This document shows, one piece after another, positions 32,451-41,982 of a stretch of 64,000 bases of DNA. The notes under the pieces are model-generated. The model did not search any database and had not been told where the DNA came from. It saw nothing but the letters and a program-made list of their open reading frames with translations. The stretch comes from UBA3006 sp031401235 (GTDB lineage: Bacteria; Actinomycetota; Acidimicrobiia; Acidimicrobiales; Ilumatobacteraceae). How positions within the stretch are numbered: the stretch's first letter is position 1; each line of letters begins with the position of its first letter. A program made the translations under genes and the position numbers. The stretch lies in contig JANNRJ010000002.1 of NCBI GenBank assembly GCA_031401235.1, positions 62,001 to 126,000 of the forward strand. The letters run 5' to 3'.

Positions 32451-33488
32451 ATGGCAAAACATGTTGTAGTTGACGGTTCCAACCTCGCCACTGAGGGTCG
32501 CACCGTGCCGAGCCTGAAGCAACTGAATGAAGCGGTGCTTGCATTCATGACCGAGTACCCAAATACCAAAATCACAGTTGTTGTAGATGCATCATTCGGT
32601 CATCGCATCGACAAAAAGGAAGTAGCCGAATTTAACAGTGCGATAGACAACAATGAACTTGTTTCTCCGCCGGCGGGAGCTGTTGGTCGCGGAGATGGTT
32701 TCGTACTCACCATTGCCGAGAAAGTTGGCGCAAGCGTGTTGTCAAATGATAGTTACCAAGAATTTCACCTCCAATACAAATGGCTATTCGATCCAGGTCG
32801 ACTCCTCGGGGGAAAACCTGTCCCAAATGTTGGGTGGGTGTTCATTGAGCGACTTCCAGTTCGTGTCTCGGCCAATCGTGATGGAACCGGAACTGGTCGA
32901 AAGATTTCCGCGGTCAGGACCAAGAGGACGAGTCGTGAAGCCTTGCGACCAATGCCGATTCCAAAAGAGCCTCCGCCGAGTATGCGAGCAACGGCTAAAA
33001 GCAAATTGCCCACACCGGCGGCAAAGCTGGCCGCAACGGCAAAACCTGCAGTTGCTAAACAAGTTGTACCGAAATCAGCAACATCACGACAAGCGGTACC
33101 GAAAAAGCCGACATCAAAACAAGTTGTAAAGACGTCTGCCATTAATGAACTTGCACCGTTCCTCAACTTTGTCGAGCGCCATCCAGTTGGCAGCAAGGTC
33201 AAGGGTGTCGTTGATACTTATTCGGCTCATGGAGTGTATGTTCGCATCGGTGAGATTCGCGGATATCTGCCACTGCAATTGATGGCCAATCCAATACCTC
33301 GTAGCGCCCGTGATTATGTGAAGTTGGGCCAGCCAGTGGCACTCGTGGTCGCAAGTTTCACCCCGTCGCGACGAAGCGTTGAAGTTAAAATCGACACACC
33401 ATTGGGCGTATCCAACTCGGCGATAAAAAAATCGAAGAAACGAATTTCAGCTTCGCCGAGTCGCAAGGCGAACACTCGAAAGAAGTAG
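32451..33488 (+). CDS. NYN/Zc3h12a-type ribonuclease fused to an S1 RNA-binding domain
   Basis: 345 residues. Residues 1-135 are an NYN (PIN-like) nuclease domain with acidic residues Asp8, Asp46, Asp82 and Asp100. Residues ~150-235 are a low-complexity Lys/Ala/Pro/Val linker with repeated AKQVVPKSATSRQAVPKKP-type units. Residues ~243-315 form an S1 OB-fold (GSKVKGVVDTYSAHGVYVRIGEIRGYLP), and the C-terminus is strongly basic (KKSKKR...). An RNA endonuclease or processing enzyme is likely. The S1 fusion is uncommon. Gap of 9 bp to the exonuclease gene, so probably one operon. Confidence 0.8.
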   Translation: MAKHVVVDGSNLATEGRTVPSLKQLNEAVLAFMTEYPNTKITVVVDASFGHRIDKKEVAEFNSAIDNNELVSPPAGAVGRGDGFVLTIAEKVGASVLSNDSYQEFHLQYKWLFDPGRLLGGKPVPNVGWVFIERLPVRVSANRDGTGTGRKISAVRTKRTSREALRPMPIPKEPPPSMRATAKSKLPTPAAKLAATAKPAVAKQVVPKSATSRQAVPKKPTSKQVVKTSAINELAPFLNFVERHPVGSKVKGVVDTYSAHGVYVRIGEIRGYLPLQLMANPIPRSARDYVKLGQPVALVVASFTPSRRSVEVKIDTPLGVSNSAIKKSKKRISASPSRKANTRKK

Positions 33489-33497
33489 GTTGTCGAA

Positions 33498-34271
33498 ATG
33501 TTGATTGCCACCTGGAACGTAAATTCGCTCAAGGCCAGATTGGCGCGAGTGCAAGCTTGGATTCAAGATGTTCAGCCCGACGTGTTGTGCATGCAAGAAA
33601 CTAAACTGAGTGATTCCGCGTTTCCAACTCTCACATTCACAGAAATGGGTTACGACTCGGCGCATTTCGGTCAAGGTCAGTGGAATGGTGTTGCCATCGC
33701 GTCCAAAGTTGGCATCAGCGAAGTCGTTGCCAACTTTGCAGTTGGTGCGCCAGATGCCGAAGCGCGCATTATCACGGCACGATGTGGAGGGTGTCTAATT
33801 TCTTCCGTATATGTACCCAACGGTCGAGCCCTTGACAACGACCACTATCAGTACAAACTGCGGTGGATGAAGCAATTGAAGGATCATCTTTACTCGGTCG
33901 CCAAAACCACTGATGACGTCGTGGTTGCCGGAGATTTCAATATCGCGCCTAGCGACCTTGACGTCTGGGATCCGGTGGCTCTTGTCGGATCAACGCATGT
34001 GAGCGAGCCGGAACGGAAAGTGCTGGGCGATTTGTGTTCTTGGGGTCTTAGCGATGTATTTCGTGATCAGCACCCAGAAGCGCAACTGTATTCATGGTGG
34101 GATTACCGCAACGGAAGCTTTCACAAGGGTCACGGAATGCGCATCGACTTAGTGCTAGCAAGTGCCACTGTGGCCAAGCGCACAATTTGGAGTGCCATTG
34201 ATCGCAATGCTCGTAAGGGCGAAACACCCAGCGACCATGCGCCAGTACTTATTCGCATTAATGACAGGTAG
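33498..34271 (+). CDS. xthA: Exodeoxyribonuclease III (XthA/ExoA)
   Basis: 257 residues. Endonuclease/exonuclease/phosphatase fold with Asn7 (TWNVNS), Glu in MQETKL, GDFNIAP, and the C-terminal SDHAPV. It repairs abasic sites. Start ATG 33498. Ends just before the thioesterase start at 34276. Full length. Confidence 0.92.
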   Translation: MLIATWNVNSLKARLARVQAWIQDVQPDVLCMQETKLSDSAFPTLTFTEMGYDSAHFGQGQWNGVAIASKVGISEVVANFAVGAPDAEARIITARCGGCLISSVYVPNGRALDNDHYQYKLRWMKQLKDHLYSVAKTTDDVVVAGDFNIAPSDLDVWDPVALVGSTHVSEPERKVLGDLCSWGLSDVFRDQHPEAQLYSWWDYRNGSFHKGHGMRIDLVLASATVAKRTIWSAIDRNARKGETPSDHAPVLIRINDR

Positions 34272-34275
34272 AACG

Positions 34276-34980
34276 ATGAACGACAACCAAAGAGACTCGA
34301 ATAGCTTCACCGATTTCCACATTCGAACCGGTGAAATGTCGGAATATGATCAGGCGCGATCAAATTTTGCCGATGAAGTACGTGCGGTAATTAGTGAACT
34401 TCTCTCCACATCTGCGCCGATCGCCGAAATACGAGCGGCGCATCAACATGTAACAAATGCAGTGGCCCTCATGAGGCAACGTGAACATGAGGAGAGCTTT
34501 GCTGGACCTGGCGAAGCGGCACTCGCTCAAGTCGGCTCATTTCTCGATCGCAGCCCGCTGATTGGTGCGATCAATCCACTCGCCGTACCAATGCGGGTAT
34601 CTGGTGAACTTGACGACTCAGGTGAGATGATCGCGATCGGTCGAGTAAATTTTGGTGCCGCGTATGAGGGTCCACCTGGGTGTGTGCATGGTGGATTCAT
34701 AGCCGCCGCCTTTGACGAAGTGCTGGGTGTTGCTCAATCGTTGAGCGGGAATCCAGGTATGACAGTGAATCTATCGATCGACTATCGATCACCAACTCCG
34801 TTAAAACAACCATTGATATTTTGTGGACGAATCAAGAATATTGATGGTCGCAAAATTTCAACGACCGGCACCTTGCATCACGGCGAAATCTTGTGCGCCG
34901 AGGCAAGCGGATTGTTTATCTCGATGCGCCCCGAAGTTTTTGAGCGCCTATTAAAAATTAGGCAGAGTGGAAAACTTTAA
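34276..34980 (+). CDS. PaaI-type hotdog thioesterase family protein
   Basis: 234 residues from ATG 34276, 4 nt after the exonuclease stop (an ATG at 34261 overlaps it). The C-terminal half is a hotdog fold with the PaaI motif GCVHGGFIAAAFDEVLG. The N-terminal ~95 residues are helical and polar, not part of the usual domain. Likely hydrolyses acyl-CoA. The stop overlaps the convergent helicase stop by 4 nt (TTAA). Confidence 0.8.
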   Translation: MNDNQRDSNSFTDFHIRTGEMSEYDQARSNFADEVRAVISELLSTSAPIAEIRAAHQHVTNAVALMRQREHEESFAGPGEAALAQVGSFLDRSPLIGAINPLAVPMRVSGELDDSGEMIAIGRVNFGAAYEGPPGCVHGGFIAAAFDEVLGVAQSLSGNPGMTVNLSIDYRSPTPLKQPLIFCGRIKNIDGRKISTTGTLHHGEILCAEASGLFISMRPEVFERLLKIRQSGKL

Positions 34981-36869
34981 CTCGACTTACTCATAACACT
35001 TCTGAAATTGTCGATGATCGGCAAAAGTTCTCCGGCGAGTTCCTTGGCCGTGAGAGATCCGAATATTTCGGAAAGTTCTTCCACGCTCGTTGGAAGTGCA
35101 GATTCAATACAAACGAGTTCGCGATCGCTGCATACAACAATCGGTAATTGTTTAAATTGACGAGCACGAGCCGCCCTCCATTTGACAAGTTCGTCATGCA
35201 AGGCTGGCCGATTGGTACGGCGGGCGATAGATGAGTATTCATATGCGGAAGTGGATGTTTCGTCGGTAGTGGGTAGATCCGCAAACATCGGGCTAATGCC
35301 GGTTTGGCGCCCATTGCGCGTGTTGGCAAAGCTAATAAATAATCGATGCTCGGCGCGAGTGAGTGCCACATAGGCAAGTCGAATTTCTTCGTTTTGCTGC
35401 TCGGTTGTATTGGCTGAAGAGTGGGGCAATAGCAAGAGTTCGGCTCCTGCAACAACCACACAATGCCATTCGCGACCTTTCGCTGAATGGAATGTGAGAA
35501 TTTCGACACCGTTTGTATTCTCAAAGTTCAACGAAGTGGCCGCAATCCATGCACTAAATGCTCGACCATCTACGGCGCCAGGATGATCGAGATGCAGAAA
35601 CTGTCGAACTTGATCGGCGACAAGTCGCTCGGCATCATTTGTGGATTCATTCAGCGTGTCACTTGCCCAAGTTGAAAGTCCGTGTCGTCCCTTCGATTGT
35701 GCGGCAACGGCGCGAGCCGCGGTGATTTCGGGAGATGTTCGCGACGTGCGCACAGGAATGTTGGCCTTGGCCAGTGAGGCAATGATTGGTGCAATCTGGC
35801 TGTTGGTTCGCACCAAGACCGCACATGATCGCCAAGGTTGCGCGCCTCCAGTTGGGGCATAATCCCACAACGCATCCGCAATGGCCGAAGCTTCCGCCGC
35901 CGCATCAACACATTCGATGAGACGAACCGATGGACCGTCATCTTTTGTCGCCCGAATATGAACGTACTCACTGGTGCGTTGGACAACTCGACGAGCAACT
36001 TCAAGAATTTGTGGCGAGCATCGATAGTTGTTGGGAAGTTTCAACACTGTTGCTTGGGTAAAGATTTCGGGTAAGGAATCAAAGATCTTGCGGTCCGCTC
36101 CATTCCATCCGTAAATTGCCTGCAATGGGTCACCTACGACAAACACATCGCTCCGACCGCCGCGAATAGATTCAAACAACGCGAATTGAAGTGGGTTCAT
36201 ATCTTGGGCTTCATCCACAAAGAGATGCCTAAATCGCCATCGAACGGACTCGGCAAAATTGGGGTCAGTGCCCATGTCTCGCACAACAAGGGCAATGAGG
36301 TCATCTAAATCGATTACTTGGCGGCGTTTCTTGAGTGTCTCGTATTCCTTATAGATATTGGCAATATCTCCGACTGACCCAGGTAAATAACGATGTGACT
36401 TTTTCACAACGTTTAGATAATCGGCCGGTGAAACCATTCGGGCATGCGCCCAGTCGATTTCGACCAGCAATTCACGAGGACGTTCGGCAAGCGGGTGAAG
36501 ACCTGCAGCCGCCACGGCGAGGGCTTGTCGATTGTGAACGATGTTGGGGACTGGTTGACGGAGATCAACAAGCCGTTGGCGCAGGAGGGCTAGAGCCACG
36601 GCGTGAAATGTGCCAACTGTCGGCGAATTTCCAACTCCGAGCGACTTCAGTCGCCGTCGCATCTCACTTGCGGCTTCGCGGGTAAATGTAATTGCCAAAA
36701 CGTTTCCGGGTTCGGCACTGCCGTTGGCGACGCGATATGCAATGCGATTGGTAAGAACTCGCGTCTTGCCTGATCCGGCGCCGGCGTGAATTATTGTTGC
36801 CGATGCAGGACACGTGACGGCATCGCGTTGATCGGCATCAAGCCCGATTAAGAATTGTCGCGGATCCAC
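34977..36869 (-). CDS. UvrD2-like SF1 DNA helicase
   Basis: 630 residues. Motif I AGAGSGKT (31-38), GTFHAVALALL (motif Ic region), DEAQDMN motif II, GDPLQAIYGWNGAD (motif III), YRCSPQI (IV), LTFHSAKGREW (V), VALTRA (VI). The C-terminal ~70 residues (WRAARARQFKQLPIVVCSDRELV) resemble an HRDC domain but are degenerate. This architecture matches mycobacterial UvrD2. GTG 36869 is probably leaderless. Confidence 0.85.
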   Translation of the reverse strand: MDPRQFLIGLDADQRDAVTCPASATIIHAGAGSGKTRVLTNRIAYRVANGSAEPGNVLAITFTREAASEMRRRLKSLGVGNSPTVGTFHAVALALLRQRLVDLRQPVPNIVHNRQALAVAAAGLHPLAERPRELLVEIDWAHARMVSPADYLNVVKKSHRYLPGSVGDIANIYKEYETLKKRRQVIDLDDLIALVVRDMGTDPNFAESVRWRFRHLFVDEAQDMNPLQFALFESIRGGRSDVFVVGDPLQAIYGWNGADRKIFDSLPEIFTQATVLKLPNNYRCSPQILEVARRVVQRTSEYVHIRATKDDGPSVRLIECVDAAAEASAIADALWDYAPTGGAQPWRSCAVLVRTNSQIAPIIASLAKANIPVRTSRTSPEITAARAVAAQSKGRHGLSTWASDTLNESTNDAERLVADQVRQFLHLDHPGAVDGRAFSAWIAATSLNFENTNGVEILTFHSAKGREWHCVVVAGAELLLLPHSSANTTEQQNEEIRLAYVALTRAEHRLFISFANTRNGRQTGISPMFADLPTTDETSTSAYEYSSIARRTNRPALHDELVKWRAARARQFKQLPIVVCSDRELVCIESALPTSVEELSEIFGSLTAKELAGELLPIIDNFRSVMSKSS

Positions 36870-36875
36870 AGACCT

Positions 36876-36881
36876 ACGATA
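36876..36881 (-). promoter_or_regulatory. Candidate leaderless -10 box (TATCGT)
   Basis: Minus-strand TATCGT, 6 nt, GTG 36869. Confidence 0.5.
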
Positions 36882-36917
36882 GGCGTTCGGTGTAGTGGTG
36901 CGAATATCGACGCACAG

Positions 36918-36923
36918 TACGAT
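36918..36923 (+). promoter_or_regulatory. Candidate leaderless -10 box (TACGAT)
   Basis: TACGAT, 6 nt, ATG 36930; this choice of start rejects the 25-codon longer frame. Confidence 0.55.
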
Positions 36924-36929
36924 ACGAGT

Positions 36930-37544
36930 ATGGAGTTTTCACGAAAGTCATTGAATCCTGACGAAGAATTGATTCTCGACCTACACCCACACTGGTGGCA
37001 CTTCGTTGCCCCGATCAGTGGGATGGTGGCAGCAGTAGTGATTGCAATATTTTTGACCCAGTTGTCCGGAAATGCCGACTGGAACTGGCTCAAGCAATTT
37101 TTAGGTTGGACTAGGTGGGTCGTTGTCGTTGTTGCAATTGGATTTCTTGTAGTGCGGACGTTGCAGTGGAATACGACTCACTTTGTGGTGACGTCGCACC
37201 GCGTGATATATCGGCATGGCGTGATTGGAAAAATTGGAATCGATATTCCATTGGAGCGAGTGAATAATGTGAGCATCCATCAGTCGGTTTTCGAACGAGT
37301 GATCGATGCTGGTGATCTACTCATTGAGTCCGGCGGTGAGGATGGACAACAGCGGTTCTCCGACATTCGTGGCCCAGATGAAGTTCAAAACCTCATTCAT
37401 AATGCGATTCGAGTGCACGGTGGAAGTCGCTCGAATGGGGCGAACAGTTCGGTGTCTCAACTTGAAAGACTTGAAGCAATGTTTCAGCGCGGGAGCATCA
37501 CCCAGGAAGAATTCGACGAGCAAAAACGGCGATTGCTCGATTAA
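36930..37544 (+). CDS. Bacterial PH (bPH2/DUF304) membrane protein with SHOCT tail
   Basis: 204 residues from ATG 36930. Two membrane helices (~25-45, 60-78), then a bacterial PH domain (FVVTSHRVIYRHGVIGKIGIDIPLERVNNV) and a C-terminal SHOCT motif (LERLEAMFQRGSITQEEFDEQKRRLL). Proteins of this type may organise membrane complexes; no specific partner is known. The frame is open 25 codons upstream but the leaderless -10 favours this start. Divergent from UvrD2. Stop overlaps the convergent LLM gene by 4 nt. Confidence 0.82.
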   Translation: MEFSRKSLNPDEELILDLHPHWWHFVAPISGMVAAVVIAIFLTQLSGNADWNWLKQFLGWTRWVVVVVAIGFLVVRTLQWNTTHFVVTSHRVIYRHGVIGKIGIDIPLERVNNVSIHQSVFERVIDAGDLLIESGGEDGQQRFSDIRGPDEVQNLIHNAIRVHGGSRSNGANSSVSQLERLEAMFQRGSITQEEFDEQKRRLLD

Positions 37545-38449
37545 CCAAGGTTCATTGCAGAACTGAAGCGCTCAAGAGATTCGATATCAAATGGCGCTCG
37601 AACGGAAAGATTTATCTGGTCGGCACCGGCGTTAATATATTCACCGATTCGATCGACAATTTGTCGATCACTTCCGGTTAATACCCCTGGTCTGACATAT
37701 TCAGTGAGGGCGCCGAATTGTTGGATCAGACTTTCCTCGGTCAGGGCGACACCAACATTGATGGCACATGAAATCTCGCTCGGGTCGCGGCCGATCTTGT
37801 GGCAGTGTTCATGCAGCACGGATCGTTTGTGACCAAACGCTTCGGGGCTGATTAACGGAACGTTCCATCCGTCAGCGTATTTTGCGGCGATGTTTAGCGT
37901 GCGTTTTTCACCTCCACCTCCGATCCAGATTGGCAATTTTTTTTGCACAGGTTTTGGTTCGCATTTGGCATTGGTGAGAGAGAAGTATGTGCCGGAGAAA
38001 TTGGTGACTTCGTTGCGCAGTAGTCCATACACGCACTGAGCCGCCTCTTCAAGTTGATCCATTCGAACTTTGATTGATGGAAAAGGTATTCCATAAGCGT
38101 TGTATTCGATCTGGCTCCAACCCGCTCCGAGTCCGATGTCGGCCCGCCCATTCGAGAGTTGATCAATCGTGCAAATCATTTTGGCCAGTACCGCTGGGTG
38201 TCGGTAACCGATGCTGTAAACGAGCGATCCGCAACGCACTTTGGTTGTTTCGCAAGCGAGGGCCGCATGCATCGCCACAGCTTCGAGGCACTCGGGGTCG
38301 TCTTGGCCCGTTGCGGCATAGAAATGATCCCAAATAGAAATCCAACCAAAACCAAGATTTTCAATTTTGCGCCAAAGTACGCGAAGTTCCTCGGTCGAAG
38401 TATGTTGAAGCCCGGCGTGAACACCAAACAAAGTTGCCGATTTCACCAT
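37541..38449 (-). CDS. LLM-class F420-dependent oxidoreductase
   Basis: 302 residues with TIM-barrel LLM features: GFGWISIWDHFYA, STEEL, GLGAGW, LPIWIGGGGEKRTLNIAAKYADGWN. This is the TIGR03560-type family, F420-dependent in actinobacteria. Substrate unknown. ATG 38449, TAACCT 6 nt upstream. Confidence 0.88.
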   Translation of the reverse strand: MVKSATLFGVHAGLQHTSTEELRVLWRKIENLGFGWISIWDHFYAATGQDDPECLEAVAMHAALACETTKVRCGSLVYSIGYRHPAVLAKMICTIDQLSNGRADIGLGAGWSQIEYNAYGIPFPSIKVRMDQLEEAAQCVYGLLRNEVTNFSGTYFSLTNAKCEPKPVQKKLPIWIGGGGEKRTLNIAAKYADGWNVPLISPEAFGHKRSVLHEHCHKIGRDPSEISCAINVGVALTEESLIQQFGALTEYVRPGVLTGSDRQIVDRIGEYINAGADQINLSVRAPFDIESLERFSSAMNLG

Positions 38450-38455
38450 GGCATA

Positions 38456-38461
38456 AGGTTA
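38456..38461 (-). promoter_or_regulatory. Candidate leaderless -10 box (TAACCT)
   Basis: Minus-strand TAACCT, 6 nt, ATG 38449. Confidence 0.55.
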
Positions 38462-38512
38462 GATGAGTGGCAGAGATTGACCCACGCCTATCCCAAAGGT
38501 GAAACTATAACG

Positions 38513-39397
38513 ATGACCCGCGCCAAAGTTAATGACGTGATTGAACTTGAGTATGACACGTTCGGTAAGGAAAGTGACCCAGCCTTGCTTCTGATCATTG
38601 GGTTTTCTGCCCAAATGGTGATGTGGGACTCAGAGTTTTGCAAAATGCTTGCCGCCGGGGGATTGCGCGTAATTCGCTTCGATAATCGCGACTGTGGCCT
38701 GTCAACTCATCTGGAGGGCCAAGTGGTGAGTACCGATGAGGTGCTTCGCGCGGCGATGCTCGGAGAGCCAATTCCACAAGTTCCCTACACGCTTTCAGAT
38801 ATGGCGGCAGATGCGGCGGGACTTCTCGATCATTTAGGAATTGAACAGGCCCATGTGCTCGGAGCGTCGATGGGCGGAATGATTGCTCAGACTTTTGCCA
38901 TTGAATATCCAAATCGAACACTTAGCCTGACGTCGGTGATGTCCCAAACTGGTGAACTTGAATACGGCCAATCCACTCCCGAAGCATTGGAGGCGCTATT
39001 GAGCCCGACCCCCACAGATCGCGAAGGTTACATAAAATTTTCGATTCGCTGGCAGGCTTGGCACTCCAAAAAATACCGTAGTGATGAACTCTCCTACGCC
39101 GCCGCGGCTCGTGACTACGATCGGATGTTTTATCCCCAAGGCGGACCGCGTCAACTTGCCGCGGTTTACGCCAGTGGCAGTCGAGCTGAAGAATTGCAAC
39201 TTTTGAATGTGCCGACACTTGTGGTTCATGGTCTGGATGACACGCTAATTTCTCCATCTGGTGGTGAGCGCACGGCGGAACTTGTTCCCAATGCGCGTTT
39301 ATTGATGTTGGAAGATATGGGACATGACATGCCACGACCACTATGGCCAATTTTCGTTGCCGCCGTACATGAACTCACTCAGTCCGTGACGGTGTAA
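38513..39397 (+). CDS. Alpha/beta-fold hydrolase
   Basis: 294 residues from ATG 38513 (the frame is open to 38159, but the upstream part lies antisense to the LLM gene). Catalytic triad: nucleophile elbow GASMGG, Asp in VVHGLDDTLI, His in LEDMGHDMP; oxyanion region IIGFSAQMVMWD. Resembles aclacinomycin methylesterase/haloperoxidase-type enzymes. The TAATG overlap with the CaiB gene suggests a CoA-ester pathway. Confidence 0.85.
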   Translation: MTRAKVNDVIELEYDTFGKESDPALLLIIGFSAQMVMWDSEFCKMLAAGGLRVIRFDNRDCGLSTHLEGQVVSTDEVLRAAMLGEPIPQVPYTLSDMAADAAGLLDHLGIEQAHVLGASMGGMIAQTFAIEYPNRTLSLTSVMSQTGELEYGQSTPEALEALLSPTPTDREGYIKFSIRWQAWHSKKYRSDELSYAAAARDYDRMFYPQGGPRQLAAVYASGSRAEELQLLNVPTLVVHGLDDTLISPSGGERTAELVPNARLLMLEDMGHDMPRPLWPIFVAAVHELTQSVTV

Positions 39398-40563
39398 TGC
39401 CGAAAACTGTTGGACCGCTAGCGGGATATCGCATCGTCGAAATCGCAGGCATTGGTCCTGGGCCCTTTGCGGCGATGATGCTTGCCGATATGGGAGCCGA
39501 AGTAATTCGCGTCGATCGTCCTCAAGCCGTGCGAGGTCCAGCACCAAGTGAACCGCACTATGACGTGCTACTCCGCGGTCGTCGCAATATTGCGATAGAT
39601 ATTAAGAATCCAGATGGATTAGAAACATTGCTTTCATTGATCCAACACGCTGATGCACTCATTGAAGGTTTTCGGCCCGGTGTTATGGAGCGACTCGGTG
39701 TTGGTCCCGAGGTGTGTTTGAAACGAAATCCAAAATTAGTGTTCGGGCGCATGACGGGTTGGGGACAATTTGGACCGCTATCTGGCGCATCTGGCCACGA
39801 CATTAATTACATCGCCTTGGCAGGAGCGCTGGCACATTTCGCCCGTGCCGGTGAGAAGCCGACACCACCACTCAACATGGTTGGCGACTTTGGCGGCGGC
39901 GGCATGCTTCTCGCCTTTGGCGTGGTGTGCGCTCTGCTCGAAGCGCAGAAAAGTGGCAAGGGCCAAATAATTGATGCGGCAATGGTCGATGGGGCGGCAA
40001 TACTCATGAGCATGTTCTGGGCGTTTCGTCAGATCGGACATTTCAACGAAAGTGAGCCAGGGACCAATCTGCTTGATACCGGGGCCCACTTCTACGACGT
40101 GTACAAATGTCTAGATGGTAAGCATGTGTCGATTGGCTCAATTGAGCCGCAGTTCTATTCCGTTTTGCTTGAAAAGACTGGGTTAGCTGAAGATCCTGCA
40201 TTTGCCAATCAAATGGATTCCACACGGTGGCCGGATCTAAAGGTGCGGCTGGCCCAAGTCATGCTCACCAAGACCTCAGATGAGTGGTGTGCACTTATGG
40301 AAGGGACCGATGTTTGCTTCGCACCTGTTCTTACAATGAGCCAAGCGATGCAACATCCGCACAATGTTGAGCGCAAAACGTTCGTCGAAATTTCTGGAGT
40401 GACGCAACCAGCGCCAGCACCTCGATTTTCGCGCACGCCAAGTGCTCTGCCCAATCCACCAGCTCACCCTGGTCAACATTCGCGAGAGATTCTCCGTGAT
40501 TGGGGATTTGCAGATTCCAAAATTGAATCGCTGCTCGTCAGCGGTGCGGTGAAAGACGCTTAA
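39397..40563 (+). CDS. CaiB/BaiF family protein, alpha-methylacyl-CoA racemase-like
   Basis: 388 residues. N-terminus LAGYRIVEIAGIGPGPFAAMMLADMGAEVIRVDRP and GHDINYIALAG are typical of AMACR/Mcr, with His-Asp pair in GHDINY for C2 epimerisation. Used in breakdown of branched acyl-CoAs. The start overlaps the hydrolase stop by 1 nt. Long enough for a complete enzyme. Confidence 0.88.
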   Translation: MPKTVGPLAGYRIVEIAGIGPGPFAAMMLADMGAEVIRVDRPQAVRGPAPSEPHYDVLLRGRRNIAIDIKNPDGLETLLSLIQHADALIEGFRPGVMERLGVGPEVCLKRNPKLVFGRMTGWGQFGPLSGASGHDINYIALAGALAHFARAGEKPTPPLNMVGDFGGGGMLLAFGVVCALLEAQKSGKGQIIDAAMVDGAAILMSMFWAFRQIGHFNESEPGTNLLDTGAHFYDVYKCLDGKHVSIGSIEPQFYSVLLEKTGLAEDPAFANQMDSTRWPDLKVRLAQVMLTKTSDEWCALMEGTDVCFAPVLTMSQAMQHPHNVERKTFVEISGVTQPAPAPRFSRTPSALPNPPAHPGQHSREILRDWGFADSKIESLLVSGAVKDA

Positions 40564-40574
40564 GTACCTCATCA

Positions 40575-41384
40575 ATGGGCACAATGGTGTGTTTTCATGC
40601 TCATCCCGACGATGAGTGCTTGGCTACCGGAGGCGCGATTGCGCGAGCCAGCGCTGAGGGACATCGAGTTGTTCTAGTAGTAGCAACAAACGGTGATCAT
40701 GGTCAGATACCAAATGATCTTGCGCCTGGTGAAACTCTTGTTCAACGTCGTCGCAAGGAGTTGCACGCCTCGGCCGATGTTCTAAAAATTCAGCGCGTTG
40801 AATGGCTTGGCTATTCCGATAGCGGGATGACCAATTGGGAGCAAAATCACTTTGCGGAGGCATTCATTAATGCTGACACCGAAGTTGCGGCTACGAAACT
40901 GGCCCAGATTTTGATTGAAGAGAATGCCGACATTCTCACCGTTTATGATTGGCACGGAAATTATGGTCATCCCGATCACATAAAGGTGCACCATGTTGGT
41001 CATCGAGCGGCACAACTGGCCGGAACTCAAAAAGTATTTGAAGTGACAATGAATCGCGATTTCATGCGCTCGATGCTCGAATCGTTTCAGTCGGATTCGC
41101 CACCAGGTACAAACGGCGAGGGCATTGGCGATTTCGACCCTGACGCTCCCGCCGATGATGGCAATCCAATTGGTGAACCGGAGTCTGCCATTAGCCACAA
41201 AGTTGATGTCGTTGCCTATTGTGACCAAAAACTACGCGCGATCGCATGCCATGCGAGTCAGGTCACCGATACAACTTTCTTTACAAGCATGCCGACAGAT
41301 GTTTTTCGAAATGCTTTTGGTACGGAATGGTTCATCAAAGTTGGCGAGTCCGGACCTCCGCGCGATCGGTGGCTATTCGAGTGA
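40575..41384 (+). CDS. MshB/Mca-like PIG-L deacetylase
   Basis: 269 residues. Zinc motif AHPDDE at ~9-14 and GHPDH at ~137-141; extended C-terminal part (AISHKVDVVAYCDQKLRAIACHASQ) as in MshB/Mca of the mycothiol pathway. Mca cleaves mycothiol S-conjugates, MshB deacetylates GlcNAc-Ins; which one is unclear. It starts 11 bp after the AMACR-like gene and overlaps the next by 4 nt (GTGA). Confidence 0.85.
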   Translation: MGTMVCFHAHPDDECLATGGAIARASAEGHRVVLVVATNGDHGQIPNDLAPGETLVQRRRKELHASADVLKIQRVEWLGYSDSGMTNWEQNHFAEAFINADTEVAATKLAQILIEENADILTVYDWHGNYGHPDHIKVHHVGHRAAQLAGTQKVFEVTMNRDFMRSMLESFQSDSPPGTNGEGIGDFDPDAPADDGNPIGEPESAISHKVDVVAYCDQKLRAIACHASQVTDTTFFTSMPTDVFRNAFGTEWFIKVGESGPPRDRWLFE

Positions 41385-41941
41385 GCAATACGCGTATATA
41401 TCTTGTGCGTCATGGTCGGGCAGACGCTGGATGGGATGCGGCAGTTGATCCGCAACTCGACACGCTCGGACAGCAACAGTCTCTGGAGATGGCCCAACAA
41501 TTAGCACCACTTGGACCGATGAATGTGGTCACAAGTCCGCTTAGACGTTGTCAACAAACGGCACAGCCATTGTGTGAAGTGTGGAAAGTGAAACCTATAA
41601 TTTGCCCCGAAGTTGCCGAGATTCCCTCACCAGTCGGGGTATCAATTCCTGATCGAGTTGAATGGCTGCGACTAGCTATGAGCGGAACTTGGGAATCGCT
41701 TGGTCCGCGTTATTTGAAGTTCCGCGACGAACTTGTGAACTTTGTGTATCAAATTAGTGACGACACCGTTGTCGTCAGTCACTTTGTGGCAATAAATGCA
41801 GTCATCGGCAAAATCCAAAACGTTGAACAACTCGTGACCTATCGACTCGACAATTGCTCAGTCACGGTAGTTGAGCGTGACGGACATGGTGAACTAAATA
41901 TCATTCAAAGTGGTCGAGAGGCTGACACGCTAATTCGTTGA
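41381..41941 (+). CDS. Histidine phosphatase superfamily protein
   Basis: 186 residues from GTG 41381, which overlaps the deacetylase stop (GTGA). RHG motif in YLVRHGRADAG (His ~10), LRRCQQTA and the second His in VVSHFVAINA. Phosphoglycerate-mutase-like fold. Substrate unknown. The frame is open 45 codons further upstream but that part lies inside the deacetylase. Confidence 0.85.
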   Translation: MSNTRIYLVRHGRADAGWDAAVDPQLDTLGQQQSLEMAQQLAPLGPMNVVTSPLRRCQQTAQPLCEVWKVKPIICPEVAEIPSPVGVSIPDRVEWLRLAMSGTWESLGPRYLKFRDELVNFVYQISDDTVVVSHFVAINAVIGKIQNVEQLVTYRLDNCSVTVVERDGHGELNIIQSGREADTLIR

Positions 41942-41982
41942 CTTATTGCGTCGACGGTGATTCGACTAGATTGAATATCGCC

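Noticed and set aside
38159..38512. Upstream extension of the alpha/beta hydrolase frame
   Set aside because: Lies antisense to the LLM gene and has no hydrolase features.
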